Positions 48,536 through 56,709 of a stretch of 64,000 nucleotides of DNA are shown here, one piece after another. Every line of letters begins with the position of its first letter. Positions within the stretch are counted from its first letter, which is position 1. Under the pieces are notes generated by a model, which did not search any database, was not told where the DNA came from, and saw nothing but the letters and a program-made list of their open reading frames with translations. The position numbers and the translations under genes were made by a program. The stretch is from Exiguobacterium artemiae 255-15 (lineage in GTDB: Bacteria > Bacillota > Bacilli > Exiguobacteriales > Exiguobacteriaceae): contig NC_010556.1 of the NCBI RefSeq assembly GCF_000019905.1, positions 522,001-586,000 on the forward strand, in the 5' to 3' direction.

Positions 48536-49890
48536 GATTGGACAGTACACACGCAGTGGAGACATTCGATACAACAACGATTATCATTCGGCTTTTGATT
48601 ATTGCACTTTTAATTGTGCTGACCGCTTTTTTTGTCGCAGCAGAATTTTCAGTTGTCAAAATGAGAATGTCCCGAATCGATCAATTGATTACAGAAGGCA
48701 GTAAAACCGCGAAGACGGCGAAAAAATTATTAGACAACCTGGATTATTATTTATCTGCCTGTCAGCTCGGGATTACCGTGACGGCCCTTGGACTGGGTTG
48801 GTTAGGCGAATCGACGGTTGGTGCGATTCTCGCGATGGTATTCAAGGAGATTGCACTTCCGGAATCCGTCTCGACGGTCGTTTCCTTTACGTTAGCCTTT
48901 TCCGTCGTGACATTTTTACACGTCGTCCTCGGAGAACTGGCACCGAAATCACTGGCGATTCAAAAAACGGAAGCCATTACGATGTTGCTTGCCCCTCCGC
49001 TTTATTGGTTCGGGAAAGTAATGAAACCCGTCATTTGGCTGCTCAACGGCTCAGCACGGGTCTTCTTGCGCCTGTTTGGTGTCGAACCCGTTGGTCATGA
49101 AGACGCTCACTCGGAAGAAGAAATCAAAATCATCATGACACAAAGCTACAAAAGCGGTGAAATCAATCAAACTGAGTTGTCGTACATGCAAAACATCTTT
49201 TCGTTTGATGAACGGATCGCGAAAGATATCATGTTGCCGCGGACGGATCTGATTACGATCTCAAACGATGCATCGATGGAGGACATCATTGCCCTTGTTG
49301 AAGAATACCAGTTCACCCGGTATCCGGTTGCAGAAGAAGGCGACAAAGATAAAATCTTAGGATTTATCAATGCGAAACAATTGTTCACGGATCATATGGC
49401 GAACAAAGGGAAAGCACTGAGCTTTTATGTGCACAACCTGCCGATTGTATCGGAATATTCTCCGTTACAAGACGCGATGCTGAAGATGCAGGTCGAACGT
49501 ACACCGATGGCGCTTGTCATCGATGAGTACGGTGGAACAGCCGGCGTCATCACGATGGAAGATATCCTGGAGGAAATCGTCGGTGAAATTCGCGATGAGT
49601 TTGATAAAGATGAAAAAGCGGACATCGAACAGATTCATGAGCGCTTGTACCGGATTTCAGGTCGTGTCTTGATTGACGACTTGAACGAACGGTTTAATCT
49701 CGGAATTGAAGAAGAAGACATTGATACAATTGGCGGCTGGGTCATGGCACAGGATACGGAAGTATCGAGCGGTCAGGAATTCCGTTATAAAAACCATACG
49801 GTCAAAGTCATGGAAGTCGACAATCATCAAGTTAAATCGATTTATCTACAGTTGCCGGAAAAAGAACCGGTGACGGAAGAAATCGTTTGA
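48505..49890 (+). CDS. CNNM/HlyC-CorC family transporter (CBS pair)
   Basis: 461 residues: a DUF21/CNNM membrane domain (about 25-200, with FFVAAEFSVVKMRMSR and HVVLGELAPKSLAIQ), two CBS modules (about 215-345, PRTDLITI and EYGGTAGVITMEDILEEIVGEI, in part) and a C-terminal CorC_HlyC domain (DDLNERFNLGI.EEDIDTIGG). Members export magnesium or resist divalent cation stress. The N-terminus is uncertain: ATG 48505 has no upstream ribosome site, while GGAGGTGA lies inside the first codons and would suit a TTG at 48526 or 48538. Confidence 0.88.
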   Translation: MEVNPLSLGKRLDSTHAVETFDTTTIIIRLLIIALLIVLTAFFVAAEFSVVKMRMSRIDQLITEGSKTAKTAKKLLDNLDYYLSACQLGITVTALGLGWLGESTVGAILAMVFKEIALPESVSTVVSFTLAFSVVTFLHVVLGELAPKSLAIQKTEAITMLLAPPLYWFGKVMKPVIWLLNGSARVFLRLFGVEPVGHEDAHSEEEIKIIMTQSYKSGEINQTELSYMQNIFSFDERIAKDIMLPRTDLITISNDASMEDIIALVEEYQFTRYPVAEEGDKDKILGFINAKQLFTDHMANKGKALSFYVHNLPIVSEYSPLQDAMLKMQVERTPMALVIDEYGGTAGVITMEDILEEIVGEIRDEFDKDEKADIEQIHERLYRISGRVLIDDLNERFNLGIEEEDIDTIGGWVMAQDTEVSSGQEFRYKNHTVKVMEVDNHQVKSIYLQLPEKEPVTEEIV

Positions 49891-49902
49891 ATGTAAGACG
49901 GA

Positions 49903-49930
49903 AGACTACACTTCGGTGTAGTCTTTTTTT
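49903..49930 (+). terminator. intrinsic terminator of the CorC/CNNM gene
   Basis: AGACTACAC-TTCG-GTGTAGTCT, a UUCG tetraloop hairpin, followed by a T-run. Confidence 0.92.
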
Positions 49931-50036
49931 GTGAAAAAGAACACCTTTCATTGTTTATTCTTGTCGAGACAGTGGTAATACAGTCTATGTGGCCGAAACA
50001 AGCTACTAAAATTAGCGGATAAAGGGGTTCTTATTC

Positions 50037-50477
50037 ATGACGAAAACAATTCTTACTTCACGTGCAACTGCAGTAGGGGGACGCGATGGAAAGGTCGCCT
50101 CTGACGATAACGTAATTAATTTAGATCTTGTCATGCCAGGTACGAAAGGCAAAGAAGATATTCCTACTTCAAATCCAGAACAATTATTCGCAGCAGGATA
50201 CGCTGCATGCTTTGACGGGGCATTCAACCTGATGGCTCGCCAAGATAAAAAACGTGTTGAGACACGTACGAATTCTGAAGTCAGCTTACTTGAAGACGAA
50301 GAAGCAGGCGGCGTCAAAATTGCTGCTAAACTTGTTGTCGAAGTAGTTGGCGTAACAGAAGAAGAAGCACAGGACTTGCTGGAAAAAACGCATCAGTTCT
50401 GCCCGTATTCAAAAGCAACACGCGGCAACATCGATGTGGATTTGTCAGTAAAAGTCGTGGATTCTTTAGACAACTAA
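50037..50477 (+). CDS. ohr: organic hydroperoxide resistance protein (Ohr family)
   Basis: Thiol peroxidase of 146 residues that reduces organic hydroperoxides using lipoyl partners. The catalytic cysteine pair lies in AAGYAACFDGAF and HQFCPYSKATRGN; the Arg/Glu pair of the active site is in ATAVGGRDGKV and nearby. Cytosolic dimer. No OhrR gene or clear OhrR operator is adjacent. First gene of a small stress cluster with the 56-aa and PfpI genes. Confidence 0.95.
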   Translation: MTKTILTSRATAVGGRDGKVASDDNVINLDLVMPGTKGKEDIPTSNPEQLFAAGYAACFDGAFNLMARQDKKRVETRTNSEVSLLEDEEAGGVKIAAKLVVEVVGVTEEEAQDLLEKTHQFCPYSKATRGNIDVDLSVKVVDSLDN

Positions 50478-50508
50478 AATTTTATCCTCGTTGAAGGAGG
50501 GGAAGCAG

Positions 50509-50679
50509 ATGGCTCCAAAAGAAACGGAACGACCAAACGAACAGTTTGAAGACGAACGAAAACGTTTGACGGACAAGGAACGTGAGCTTTCACCCGAACA
50601 ACAGGAAGAAGTATTAAAAGGAAAAGACGAGATGCCGGACGATCCGGTTTCACCGCGAGACCGGGGAATGGACAAGTAA
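50509..50679 (+). CDS. small charged hypothetical protein (56 aa)
   Basis: MAPKETERPNEQFEDERKRL onwards: almost entirely charged or polar, probably disordered, with no Cys or hydrophobic core. AAGGAGGGG 8 bases upstream of the ATG supports translation. It lies 31 bases after ohr and 30 before the PfpI gene, so it is probably co-expressed in a stress operon. No family recognised. Confidence 0.65.
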   Translation: MAPKETERPNEQFEDERKRLTDKERELSPEQQEEVLKGKDEMPDDPVSPRDRGMDK

Positions 50680-50709
50680 CAAAAACTTTAATTTGGGGGA
50701 TGAGCAACA

Positions 50710-51222
50710 ATGGGTAAAAAAGTAGCAGTCGTGCTTGCTGATCATTTTGAAGATGTCGAGTTTACAGGTCCTGTCGATGCGTTAAAAGAAGCTGGTCATG
50801 AAGTAACAGTCATCGGAACAGAAAAAGGTGCAGAACTCGTCGGGAAACAAGAAGAAGCAAAAGTAACAGTCGATGTAACGATTGATGAAACATCTTCTTC
50901 AGACTTTGACGCACTATTGATTCCAGGCGGTTTTTCTCCGGACTTACTCCGTGAAGACGATCGTTTCGTCACATTTACGGAAGAGTTTGATACATCTAAA
51001 AAGCCAATCTTCTCAATCTGTCACGGTCCACAATTGATGATTAACGCGAAAATCGTCAAGGGACGCAAAATGACAGGATATAAATCGATTCGAATCGATT
51101 TAGAGAATGCGGGAGTGTCGTATGAAGACAAGGAAGTAGTCGTCGATGACAACTTCGTGTCGAGCCGTCAACCGGATGATATTCCGGCATTTAATCGCGA
51201 AATGCTAGCTAAATTAGGATAA
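50710..51222 (+). CDS. DJ-1/PfpI family protein (general stress, YfkM-like)
   Basis: 170-residue class I glutamine-amidotransferase-like protein. The nucleophile elbow is FSICHGPQLM with the conserved Cys and His; the Glu partner is in LADHFEDVEF. The family includes deglycase/chaperone candidates and B. subtilis general stress protein 18. Cytosolic oligomer expected. GGGGGAT precedes the ATG. Exact activity not determined by sequence. Confidence 0.88.
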   Translation: MGKKVAVVLADHFEDVEFTGPVDALKEAGHEVTVIGTEKGAELVGKQEEAKVTVDVTIDETSSSDFDALLIPGGFSPDLLREDDRFVTFTEEFDTSKKPIFSICHGPQLMINAKIVKGRKMTGYKSIRIDLENAGVSYEDKEVVVDDNFVSSRQPDDIPAFNREMLAKLG

Positions 51223-51234
51223 CTGCTTAAAGTG

Positions 51235-51279
51235 AAAATGAGCGCCCGCTGACTTCGATCAGCGGACGCTCATTTTTTA
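51235..51279. terminator. bidirectional intrinsic terminator
   Basis: AAATGAGCGCCCGCTGA / TCAGCGGACGCTCATTT (one mismatch) with a 6-base loop between the PfpI gene and the convergent VOC gene. Confidence 0.9.
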
Positions 51280-51684
51280 GTTTTCCGGATAATCACAAAG
51301 TTCCGTAATGACCCCATGCGAATGACGGGGGTCCATATAGATTAATCGTCGGCCGAGCGGAGTTTGACGGTAGGTGTCCTCTAAAAATGTAATTCCCCGT
51401 TGTTTTGCTTCCAAAATGGCTTGGTCCAAATCATCAACACGATAGGCAATATGATGAACGCCTTTTCCCCGTTGTTTTAAAAAGCGGGCAATCGGACTTT
51501 CCGGACTTGTCGGAGTCAACAATTCAATATGCGCATCTTCAAATTCAATGACAGCAATATTAGACGCAACCCCCGGTGTCGGATTGCTGTACTCACGAAT
51601 TAACGTTCCTCCTAAAACGGTCGTATAAAACGTAATCGCTTCCTGCATATCCCGAACAGCGATGCCGGTATGATCTAAATACAT
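51277..51684 (-). CDS. VOC family protein, methylmalonyl-CoA epimerase-like
   Basis: Vicinal-oxygen-chelate protein of 135 residues. Two beta-alpha-beta-beta-beta modules: LDHTGIAVRDMQEAITFYTTVLG and VHHIAYRVDDLDQAILEAKQ (in part), with metal ligands His4, the Glu in AHIELL, the His in GVHHIAY and the Glu in ITELCD. This pattern and length match methylmalonyl-CoA epimerase, though a lactoylglutathione-lyase-like relative is possible. ATG at 51684 has AGGAGG upstream; a much longer frame is rejected. No mutase genes adjoin. Confidence 0.82.
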   Translation of the reverse strand: MYLDHTGIAVRDMQEAITFYTTVLGGTLIREYSNPTPGVASNIAVIEFEDAHIELLTPTSPESPIARFLKQRGKGVHHIAYRVDDLDQAILEAKQRGITFLEDTYRQTPLGRRLIYMDPRHSHGVITELCDYPEN

Positions 51685-51835
51685 AACAGTTCCTCCTTTA
51701 CTTCGATAGTCATAGTGTGTCAAACTCTTTTCCAACACGCAATGAAGAAGATCCGGTTGGGGTGTCTGGATAGGAGCGAAAAGAGAACTTATCCAAAATG
51801 ACATCTCACTGAAATATAATACAAGGAAAATGAAT

Positions 51836-51843
51836 GCTATAAT
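51836..51843 (+). promoter_or_regulatory. extended -10 promoter of M23 gene 1
   Basis: GCTATAAT preceded by T (TGCTATAAT), an extended -10 without a good -35. An untranslated leader of about 90 bases, A/T rich, precedes the gene. The same ATGCTATAATCAA block recurs before the second M23 gene. Confidence 0.5.
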
Positions 51844-51939
51844 CAAAAACGTTCTTATAATTTTTAAAAAGTATTACTAAATTTAAATATCATCATTCGA
51901 TTACTTATATAAACTACACAGAAAAAGAGGGAATACTAC

Positions 51940-53364
51940 ATGAAAAAAACGTTCGCGTCGCTCATCGTTTCGGCACTTATTCTTTCATCGACTTCTCACT
52001 TCGTAGCAGCAGATGACTTAAGTGAACAAAAAGCTAAAAACGAACAGAAGCAACAAGAAAATGCCAAAACACAAAAAAACTTAGAATCGTCCGTTAATCA
52101 AGAAGGACAAAAAATTTCCAAGACTCAGCAAGAAGTTAACCGCTTGGACGAAGCATTAAACGAAAAAATGTTTGCAGTTGAAACAAAAGACCGTCAGATC
52201 AAAGCAACTGAAGCAGAAATCGTTGAACTTGGAAAGCAGATCGAAAAGTACAAAGCGAAATTAAAACGCCAAGAAAAACTGCTTGGTGACCGTCTTCGTG
52301 TCATGCAAGAAAATGATGGGAACTCCATTAAATGGGAAGAAGTCATTTTTGGATCAAAAGATGTCGGGGATCTGGTCAGCCGCGTTTTAGCGGGGAAATC
52401 CATCTCACAACAAGATGATAAAATGATTACCGATTATCAAAACACACAAAAAAAATTAGCAGCTGCTCAACAAGAATTAAAAGATAAAAAAGCAAAACTT
52501 GTGACGGAGAAACAAGAGTTGAAACGTCAACAAGCGGAACTTGAGCAACAGCTCAAAGAACGTAACAAACGCTTAAAAGAACTCCGGAAACAGAAAAAGA
52601 AATTTGAAACTCAGTTGATGGATGCAAAAGAAGTACAACAAATTTTGATCGCGCAAGAGCAAGCAATTGCAGCTGAAAAAGCAGCTCGCGAACGTGAAGC
52701 ACGAATCGAAAAAGAGCGTCAAGCGCAAGCGGCACGTGAAGCAAAAGCACGTGCAGAAGCACAGGCAGCACAAGCAGCAGCTGAACAACAGGCGGCAGAA
52801 GCAGCCGCTGCTAAAGCAGCAGCCAAAGCGGAACAAAAATCGTCAACACCTGCTACGTCGACGAAACAATCTACGCCATCTGTGACTGTGCCGAAAGCAG
52901 CACCGGCACCAACACCGGAACCGGCAGCACCAACACCTGCTCCATCATCTTCTTCTATGTTTATTCACCCGACAAGTGGATCAATCACACAAGGATATGG
53001 TTCAGCAAGCGGTTCGAACGGTTATTCTTTCCACAATGGAATTGATTTCGGAGCGCCGGTCGGTACGCCGATTGTTGCAGCAGCAACAGGAACGGTTATC
53101 ACTGCATCAAGTGGTGGTCCGTACGGTAATCATGTCATGATCGCACACCAATTAAATGGAAAAACATATACAACGGTTTACGCGCATATGAGTTCATTAA
53201 ATGCACATGCTGGACAACGTGTCAGTCAAGGACAACAAATCGGTGCCCTTGGCAGCACAGGGAATTCAACAGGCCCGCACTTACACTTTGAAATTCATGT
53301 AGGTGGTTACAGCTACAGTGCTTCAGGACCGGCGAATTCTGTAAATCCAATGTCGATGTTATAA
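51940..53364 (+). CDS. secreted peptidoglycan endopeptidase, coiled coil plus M23 (copy 1)
   Basis: 474 residues. Signal peptide 1-24 (ending VAA). A long coiled coil (about 27-245) resembles the CwlO/EnvC N-terminal domain. An Ala/Glu/Gln-rich segment and a Pro/Ala/Thr linker (about 245-335) follow. The C-terminal M23/LytM domain has zinc ligands in HNGIDFGAP (His, Asp), the catalytic VYAHMS, and HLHFEIHVGG. It cleaves stem-peptide cross-links outside the cell. Close paralogue of the next gene: RLRVMQENDGNSIKWEEVIF occurs in both with one change. AGAGGG precedes the ATG. Confidence 0.93.
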   Translation: MKKTFASLIVSALILSSTSHFVAADDLSEQKAKNEQKQQENAKTQKNLESSVNQEGQKISKTQQEVNRLDEALNEKMFAVETKDRQIKATEAEIVELGKQIEKYKAKLKRQEKLLGDRLRVMQENDGNSIKWEEVIFGSKDVGDLVSRVLAGKSISQQDDKMITDYQNTQKKLAAAQQELKDKKAKLVTEKQELKRQQAELEQQLKERNKRLKELRKQKKKFETQLMDAKEVQQILIAQEQAIAAEKAAREREARIEKERQAQAAREAKARAEAQAAQAAAEQQAAEAAAAKAAAKAEQKSSTPATSTKQSTPSVTVPKAAPAPTPEPAAPTPAPSSSSMFIHPTSGSITQGYGSASGSNGYSFHNGIDFGAPVGTPIVAAATGTVITASSGGPYGNHVMIAHQLNGKTYTTVYAHMSSLNAHAGQRVSQGQQIGALGSTGNSTGPHLHFEIHVGGYSYSASGPANSVNPMSML

Positions 53365-53369
53365 TTACG

Positions 53370-53402
53370 GAAAAAGCGATTGCTATGGCAATCGCTTTTT
53401 TT
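53370..53402 (+). terminator. intrinsic terminator of M23 gene 1
   Basis: AAAGCGATTGC-TATG-GCAATCGCTTT followed by T residues. Confidence 0.9.
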
Positions 53403-53472
53403 TGTGTGTCTTGATCAAAATGAAAAATGTTATATTACAAAAAAACGCTTTCACTTGAAACATAAATGAAAT

Positions 53473-53500
53473 TTTACTGAAACTATTACGATGCTATAAT
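53473..53500 (+). promoter_or_regulatory. promoter of M23 gene 2
   Basis: TTTACT, 16-base spacer, TATAAT at 53495-53500 with upstream TGC (extended -10). Leader of about 70 bases. Confidence 0.6.
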
Positions 53501-53573
53501 CAATCTCAGACATAAATACTTTGAATTAACTACTTTTCAAATAAGAAATCATACATAAGTGAGGAAATGAGAC

Positions 53574-54860
53574 ATGTTAAAAAAATTGTTGTCAACGGTA
53601 TTGTTAGGAGTGTTGCTCGTATCAACTGCGCCGACTTCTGGTCATGCTGCAACGATTAAAGAAAAGAAATCTCAAAATGCGACAGAACAGCGTCGATTGG
53701 AAAAAGCCATTAAAAATCAAGAAGCCAAAATATCGGCGGAACAACGCGAAATCAATAAAATTGATGCAGCGATTAATGAAAATATTTTCCGGATTTCCGA
53801 AAAAAATAAGCAGATTAAACAACTAAACCTTCAGATTGAAGATCTGGAAGCGGAAATCGTCCGCTATGAAATCATGCTCACACGTCAAGAAGAGTTGCTC
53901 GGAGACCGGTTACGTGTACTTCAAGAAAACGACGGTAATTCGATCAAATGGGAAGAAGTCATTTTTGGTTCGAAAGACCTGGGGGATTTATTCAGCCGTG
54001 TCATGGCCGGTAAAAAAATCGCCGAACAAGATGATAAAATGATTTCTGCTTATTTGGAAACACAGGAAAAGCTGGCGGAAATGAAAAAGAACCTCATCAC
54101 TAAAAAAGAAGAGCGTGTTCAAGAAAAAAAATCATTGCTCATTCAAAAGAAACAATTAAAACAACAGATGAAAGAACGGAGCGCAACCCTGAAAAAATTA
54201 CGTAAAGGGAAGACGAAGTTTACGACAAAACTGTTGAGTGCCAAAGAATTACAGGCGACTTTAGAAGCTCAAGAAAGAGCGATTGCGGCAGCAAAAGCAG
54301 CAGCGAAAGCCGCCGCAGAAAAAGCGGCGGCCGAAAAGGCAGCAGCGGAAAAAGCAGCAAAAGCAGCAAAAGAAGCAGCAAAATCAAAGCCTGAATCAAG
54401 TGAATCAACGGTTGTTCCGACTCCTGTCAGCAGTGGACCGACCGGATCGGCGAAGTTTGTTCGTCCGGCTTCGGGTGGTGTCTCACAAGGATTCGGACCG
54501 GCCAGTGGAGCGAACGGTTATACTTTCCATAACGGTGTCGATTTCAGCGGACCTGTCGGATCGCCAATTCGTGCGGCGGCTTCCGGAACAGTCATTACGG
54601 CCGGAAGCGGCGGACCTTACGGGAATCACGTCATGATTTCCCATTTCCTTGACGGTCAAGTGTATACAACGGTGTACGGTCATATGAATTCGTTATCGGT
54701 TTCAGCAGGTCAAACGGTCACTCAAGGTCAAACGCTTGGTACTCTTGGGAGTACGGGTAATTCGACAGGACCGCATTTGCACTTTGAACTGCATATTGGT
54801 GGATATCAATATAGCGCGTCAGGACCTGCTAACACGGTTAACCCACTTGGATACTTGTAA
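53574..54860 (+). CDS. secreted peptidoglycan endopeptidase, coiled coil plus M23 (copy 2)
   Basis: 428 residues, same plan as copy 1: signal peptide 1-25 (SGHAA), coiled coil (about 27-235), a low-complexity AAKAAAEKAAAEKAA block (about 240-270), a short linker, and an intact M23 domain with HNGVDFSGP, VYGHMN and HLHFELHIGG. It has its own promoter and terminator, so the pair arose by tandem duplication but is separately regulated. GAGGAAAT precedes the ATG. Confidence 0.93.
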   Translation: MLKKLLSTVLLGVLLVSTAPTSGHAATIKEKKSQNATEQRRLEKAIKNQEAKISAEQREINKIDAAINENIFRISEKNKQIKQLNLQIEDLEAEIVRYEIMLTRQEELLGDRLRVLQENDGNSIKWEEVIFGSKDLGDLFSRVMAGKKIAEQDDKMISAYLETQEKLAEMKKNLITKKEERVQEKKSLLIQKKQLKQQMKERSATLKKLRKGKTKFTTKLLSAKELQATLEAQERAIAAAKAAAKAAAEKAAAEKAAAEKAAKAAKEAAKSKPESSESTVVPTPVSSGPTGSAKFVRPASGGVSQGFGPASGANGYTFHNGVDFSGPVGSPIRAAASGTVITAGSGGPYGNHVMISHFLDGQVYTTVYGHMNSLSVSAGQTVTQGQTLGTLGSTGNSTGPHLHFELHIGGYQYSASGPANTVNPLGYL

Positions 54861-54885
54861 AAACGAGCTTCGGCTCGTTTTTTTG
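54860..54885 (+). terminator. intrinsic terminator of M23 gene 2
   Basis: AAAACGAGC-TTCG-GCTCGTTTT with a UUCG loop and T-run, overlapping the stop codon. Confidence 0.92.
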
Positions 54886-54921
54886 ATGGTGCTGTGATAC
54901 AGTGAAAAAGAATTTAAATTA

Positions 54922-55020
54922 CGAGCAACTAGGGGAGCTGGAGGAGTCCGGCTGAGAGGAAAACCACTCTGTTTTCGACCCTGTCACCTGAACTGGATAA
55001 TACCAGCGTAGGAAAGTTGA
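54922..55020 (+). promoter_or_regulatory. TPP riboswitch (THI element)
   Basis: The conserved parts are present in order: AGGGGAGCTGG near the 5' end, GGCTGAGAGG, ACCCTG, CACCTGAACTGGATAATACC and AGCGTAGGAAAGT. This is the thiamin pyrophosphate aptamer. With the hairpin at 55065-55101 it should shut down thiD-thiM-thiE when TPP is plentiful. Confidence 0.95.
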
Positions 55021-55064
55021 GATCGAAGACATGAGTACTTTAGCCGGTCAACCTGGTTATTCAT

Positions 55065-55101
55065 GGCGTCGTCTGCTTTTTTACAGCGGACGGCGCTTTT
55101 T
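55065..55101 (+). terminator. riboswitch-controlled terminator before thiD
   Basis: GCGTCGTCTGCT / AGCGGACGGCGC stem with a 7-base loop and five T residues, 45 bases after the aptamer and 48 before thiD. Confidence 0.85.
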
Positions 55102-55148
55102 GTTGTCCGTTTTCTCCTTATTTGCTCACAGGAAAGTGAGGAATTGGA

Positions 55149-55958
55149 ATGAAACACGTATTGACAATCGCCGGATCCGACTCCGGAGGCGGAGCGGGGA
55201 TTCAGGCAGATTTAAAAACATTTTCAGCACTCGGCGTATATGGAATGAGTGTCATCACGGCGATCACGGCACAAAATACACTGGGTGTTCAAGCGGTTGA
55301 AGACGTATCTCCCGAGCTTGTGGAAGCGCAGTTAACCTCGATTTTTTCAGATATCCGTGTCGATGCCGTCAAGATCGGAATGGTTTCTAATCAGGATACG
55401 ATTCAAGTGATTGCCCGACAACTGGAAAAGTATTCTCTGCCGATTGTTCTTGACCCCGTCATGGTCGCAAAAGGCGGCCATGCTTTGTTACAACCGAATG
55501 CGGAACAGGCATTGCTTGAACAGCTGTTACCACTTGCGACTCTTGTGACACCGAATATTCCTGAAATCGAGCGGATGATCGGCGGAACGGTCCACTCACT
55601 TGCGGATATGAAGCAAGCAGCGGTAAAGCTGACTGAACGTCGGGCAGGAGCTGTGTTGCTCAAGGGCGGGCATTTGGAAGGACAAGACGCCACTGATCTT
55701 TTATATACGGACGAACGATATGTCGTCTTTGAACAAGAACGGATAGCGTCCCGCCATACGCATGGGACAGGCTGTACGTTGTCCGCTGCCATCGCCGGCA
55801 ATCTGGCTCTTGGTCATTCACTGGAAGACAGCATCCGTTATGCGAAACGTTATGTGACCGAAGCGATTCGTCACGGTTTTGCTCTTGGACACGGAATTGG
55901 ACCGACACATCATTTTCATGAACTTTGGAGGGATACACATGTTACGACGCATCCATGA
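55149..55958 (+). CDS. thiD: hydroxymethylpyrimidine/phosphomethylpyrimidine kinase
   Basis: Ribokinase-fold kinase of 269 residues that phosphorylates HMP and HMP-P in thiamin synthesis and salvage. TIAGSDSGGGAGIQADLKTF at the N-terminus, DPVMVAKGG, TPNIPE, LLKGGHLEG and the C-terminal HTHGTGCTLSAAIA with the anion hole and catalytic Asp-equivalent region. GAAAGTGAGG precedes the ATG. It overlaps thiM by 20 bases. First gene of the TPP-controlled operon. Confidence 0.95.
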   Translation: MKHVLTIAGSDSGGGAGIQADLKTFSALGVYGMSVITAITAQNTLGVQAVEDVSPELVEAQLTSIFSDIRVDAVKIGMVSNQDTIQVIARQLEKYSLPIVLDPVMVAKGGHALLQPNAEQALLEQLLPLATLVTPNIPEIERMIGGTVHSLADMKQAAVKLTERRAGAVLLKGGHLEGQDATDLLYTDERYVVFEQERIASRHTHGTGCTLSAAIAGNLALGHSLEDSIRYAKRYVTEAIRHGFALGHGIGPTHHFHELWRDTHVTTHP

Positions 55959-56709
55959 TAAAAAACCGTTGATTCATCATTTAACGAATACTGTCACGAT
56001 CAATGATTGTGCCAATATGACACTTGCGCTTGGGGGATCTCCTGTCATGGCAGAGGACCTGCTCGAAGTCGAAGAGATGGTTGGTCTTGCAGACGCCGTC
56101 GTGATTAATACAGGAACCATCAATCCGGACATGCGCAAAGCACAGCTTTTAGCAGGAAAAACAGCTAACCGACTGGGGAAACCGGTCATTTTGGATCCGG
56201 TGGGCGCGGGAGCCACGACATTAAGAACGGATTTTATGAAACAACTGATGGAGGAGATCACCTTTACGGTCATCAAAGGAAACGCTTCGGAAATCAAGAC
56301 GTTGCTCGGACAGGCCGCTCGAACGAAAGGGGTCGATGTAGCGGAAGGGGAATCACTCGATCTTCAAAGTGTTCACGCCTTCGCTTCCCAGACGAAACAA
56401 GTCATCGTCGTCACCGGACCGGTTGATTTTGTGACGGATGGAGTCCGTCAACATCATCTGGATGTCGGGACAAAACGACTCGGTCAAGTGACAGGAACAG
56501 GATGTATGACCGCTTCCTTAATTGCGACGTTTCTGGGAGCAGGATACGGTCGTTTCGACGCAGCTGTATTTGGGACGTACGCCATGGGAAAAGCAGGGGA
56601 AACGGCCGGAAATCGTCCTGGTATCGGCAGTTTTCGGACCGGATTGTTTGATGCGGTCAGTCTGATGACAGAGGAAAGTTTGCCGGAGGTGCAGATGAAT
56701 GGACAGTGA
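55939..56709 (+). CDS. thiM: hydroxyethylthiazole kinase
   Basis: Thiazole salvage kinase of 256 residues. PLIHHLTNTVTINDCAN, ALGGSPVMAE, VINTGTI, LDPVGAGAT, IKGNASEI, VVTGPVDFVTDG and the kinase loop GTGCMTASLI are all present. ATG at 55939 has TTGGAGGG upstream; a start 20 codons earlier within thiD is less likely. It overlaps thiE by 11 bases. The operon has the salvage set thiD-thiM-thiE, with no thiC or thiG in the window. Confidence 0.95.
   Translation: MLRRIHDKKPLIHHLTNTVTINDCANMTLALGGSPVMAEDLLEVEEMVGLADAVVINTGTINPDMRKAQLLAGKTANRLGKPVILDPVGAGATTLRTDFMKQLMEEITFTVIKGNASEIKTLLGQAARTKGVDVAEGESLDLQSVHAFASQTKQVIVVTGPVDFVTDGVRQHHLDVGTKRLGQVTGTGCMTASLIATFLGAGYGRFDAAVFGTYAMGKAGETAGNRPGIGSFRTGLFDAVSLMTEESLPEVQMNGQ

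Noticed and set aside
53440-53460. cre box before M23 gene 2 (AACGCTTTCA)
   Set aside because: The left half lacks the TG of the consensus and it lies far upstream of the -10.
54283-54636. 117-codon Gln/Lys/Arg-rich frame inside M23 gene 2
   Set aside because: Produced by the out-of-frame reading of the Ala/Glu/Lys low-complexity linker.
54922-55020. T-box or other leader for the thiamin operon
   Set aside because: All TPP aptamer conserved blocks are present.
55031-55300. Open frame of 89 codons starting with ATG after the TPP aptamer
   Set aside because: It runs through the riboswitch terminator and into thiD in another frame; composition (Arg/Ser/Ile-rich) is that of a shadow frame.
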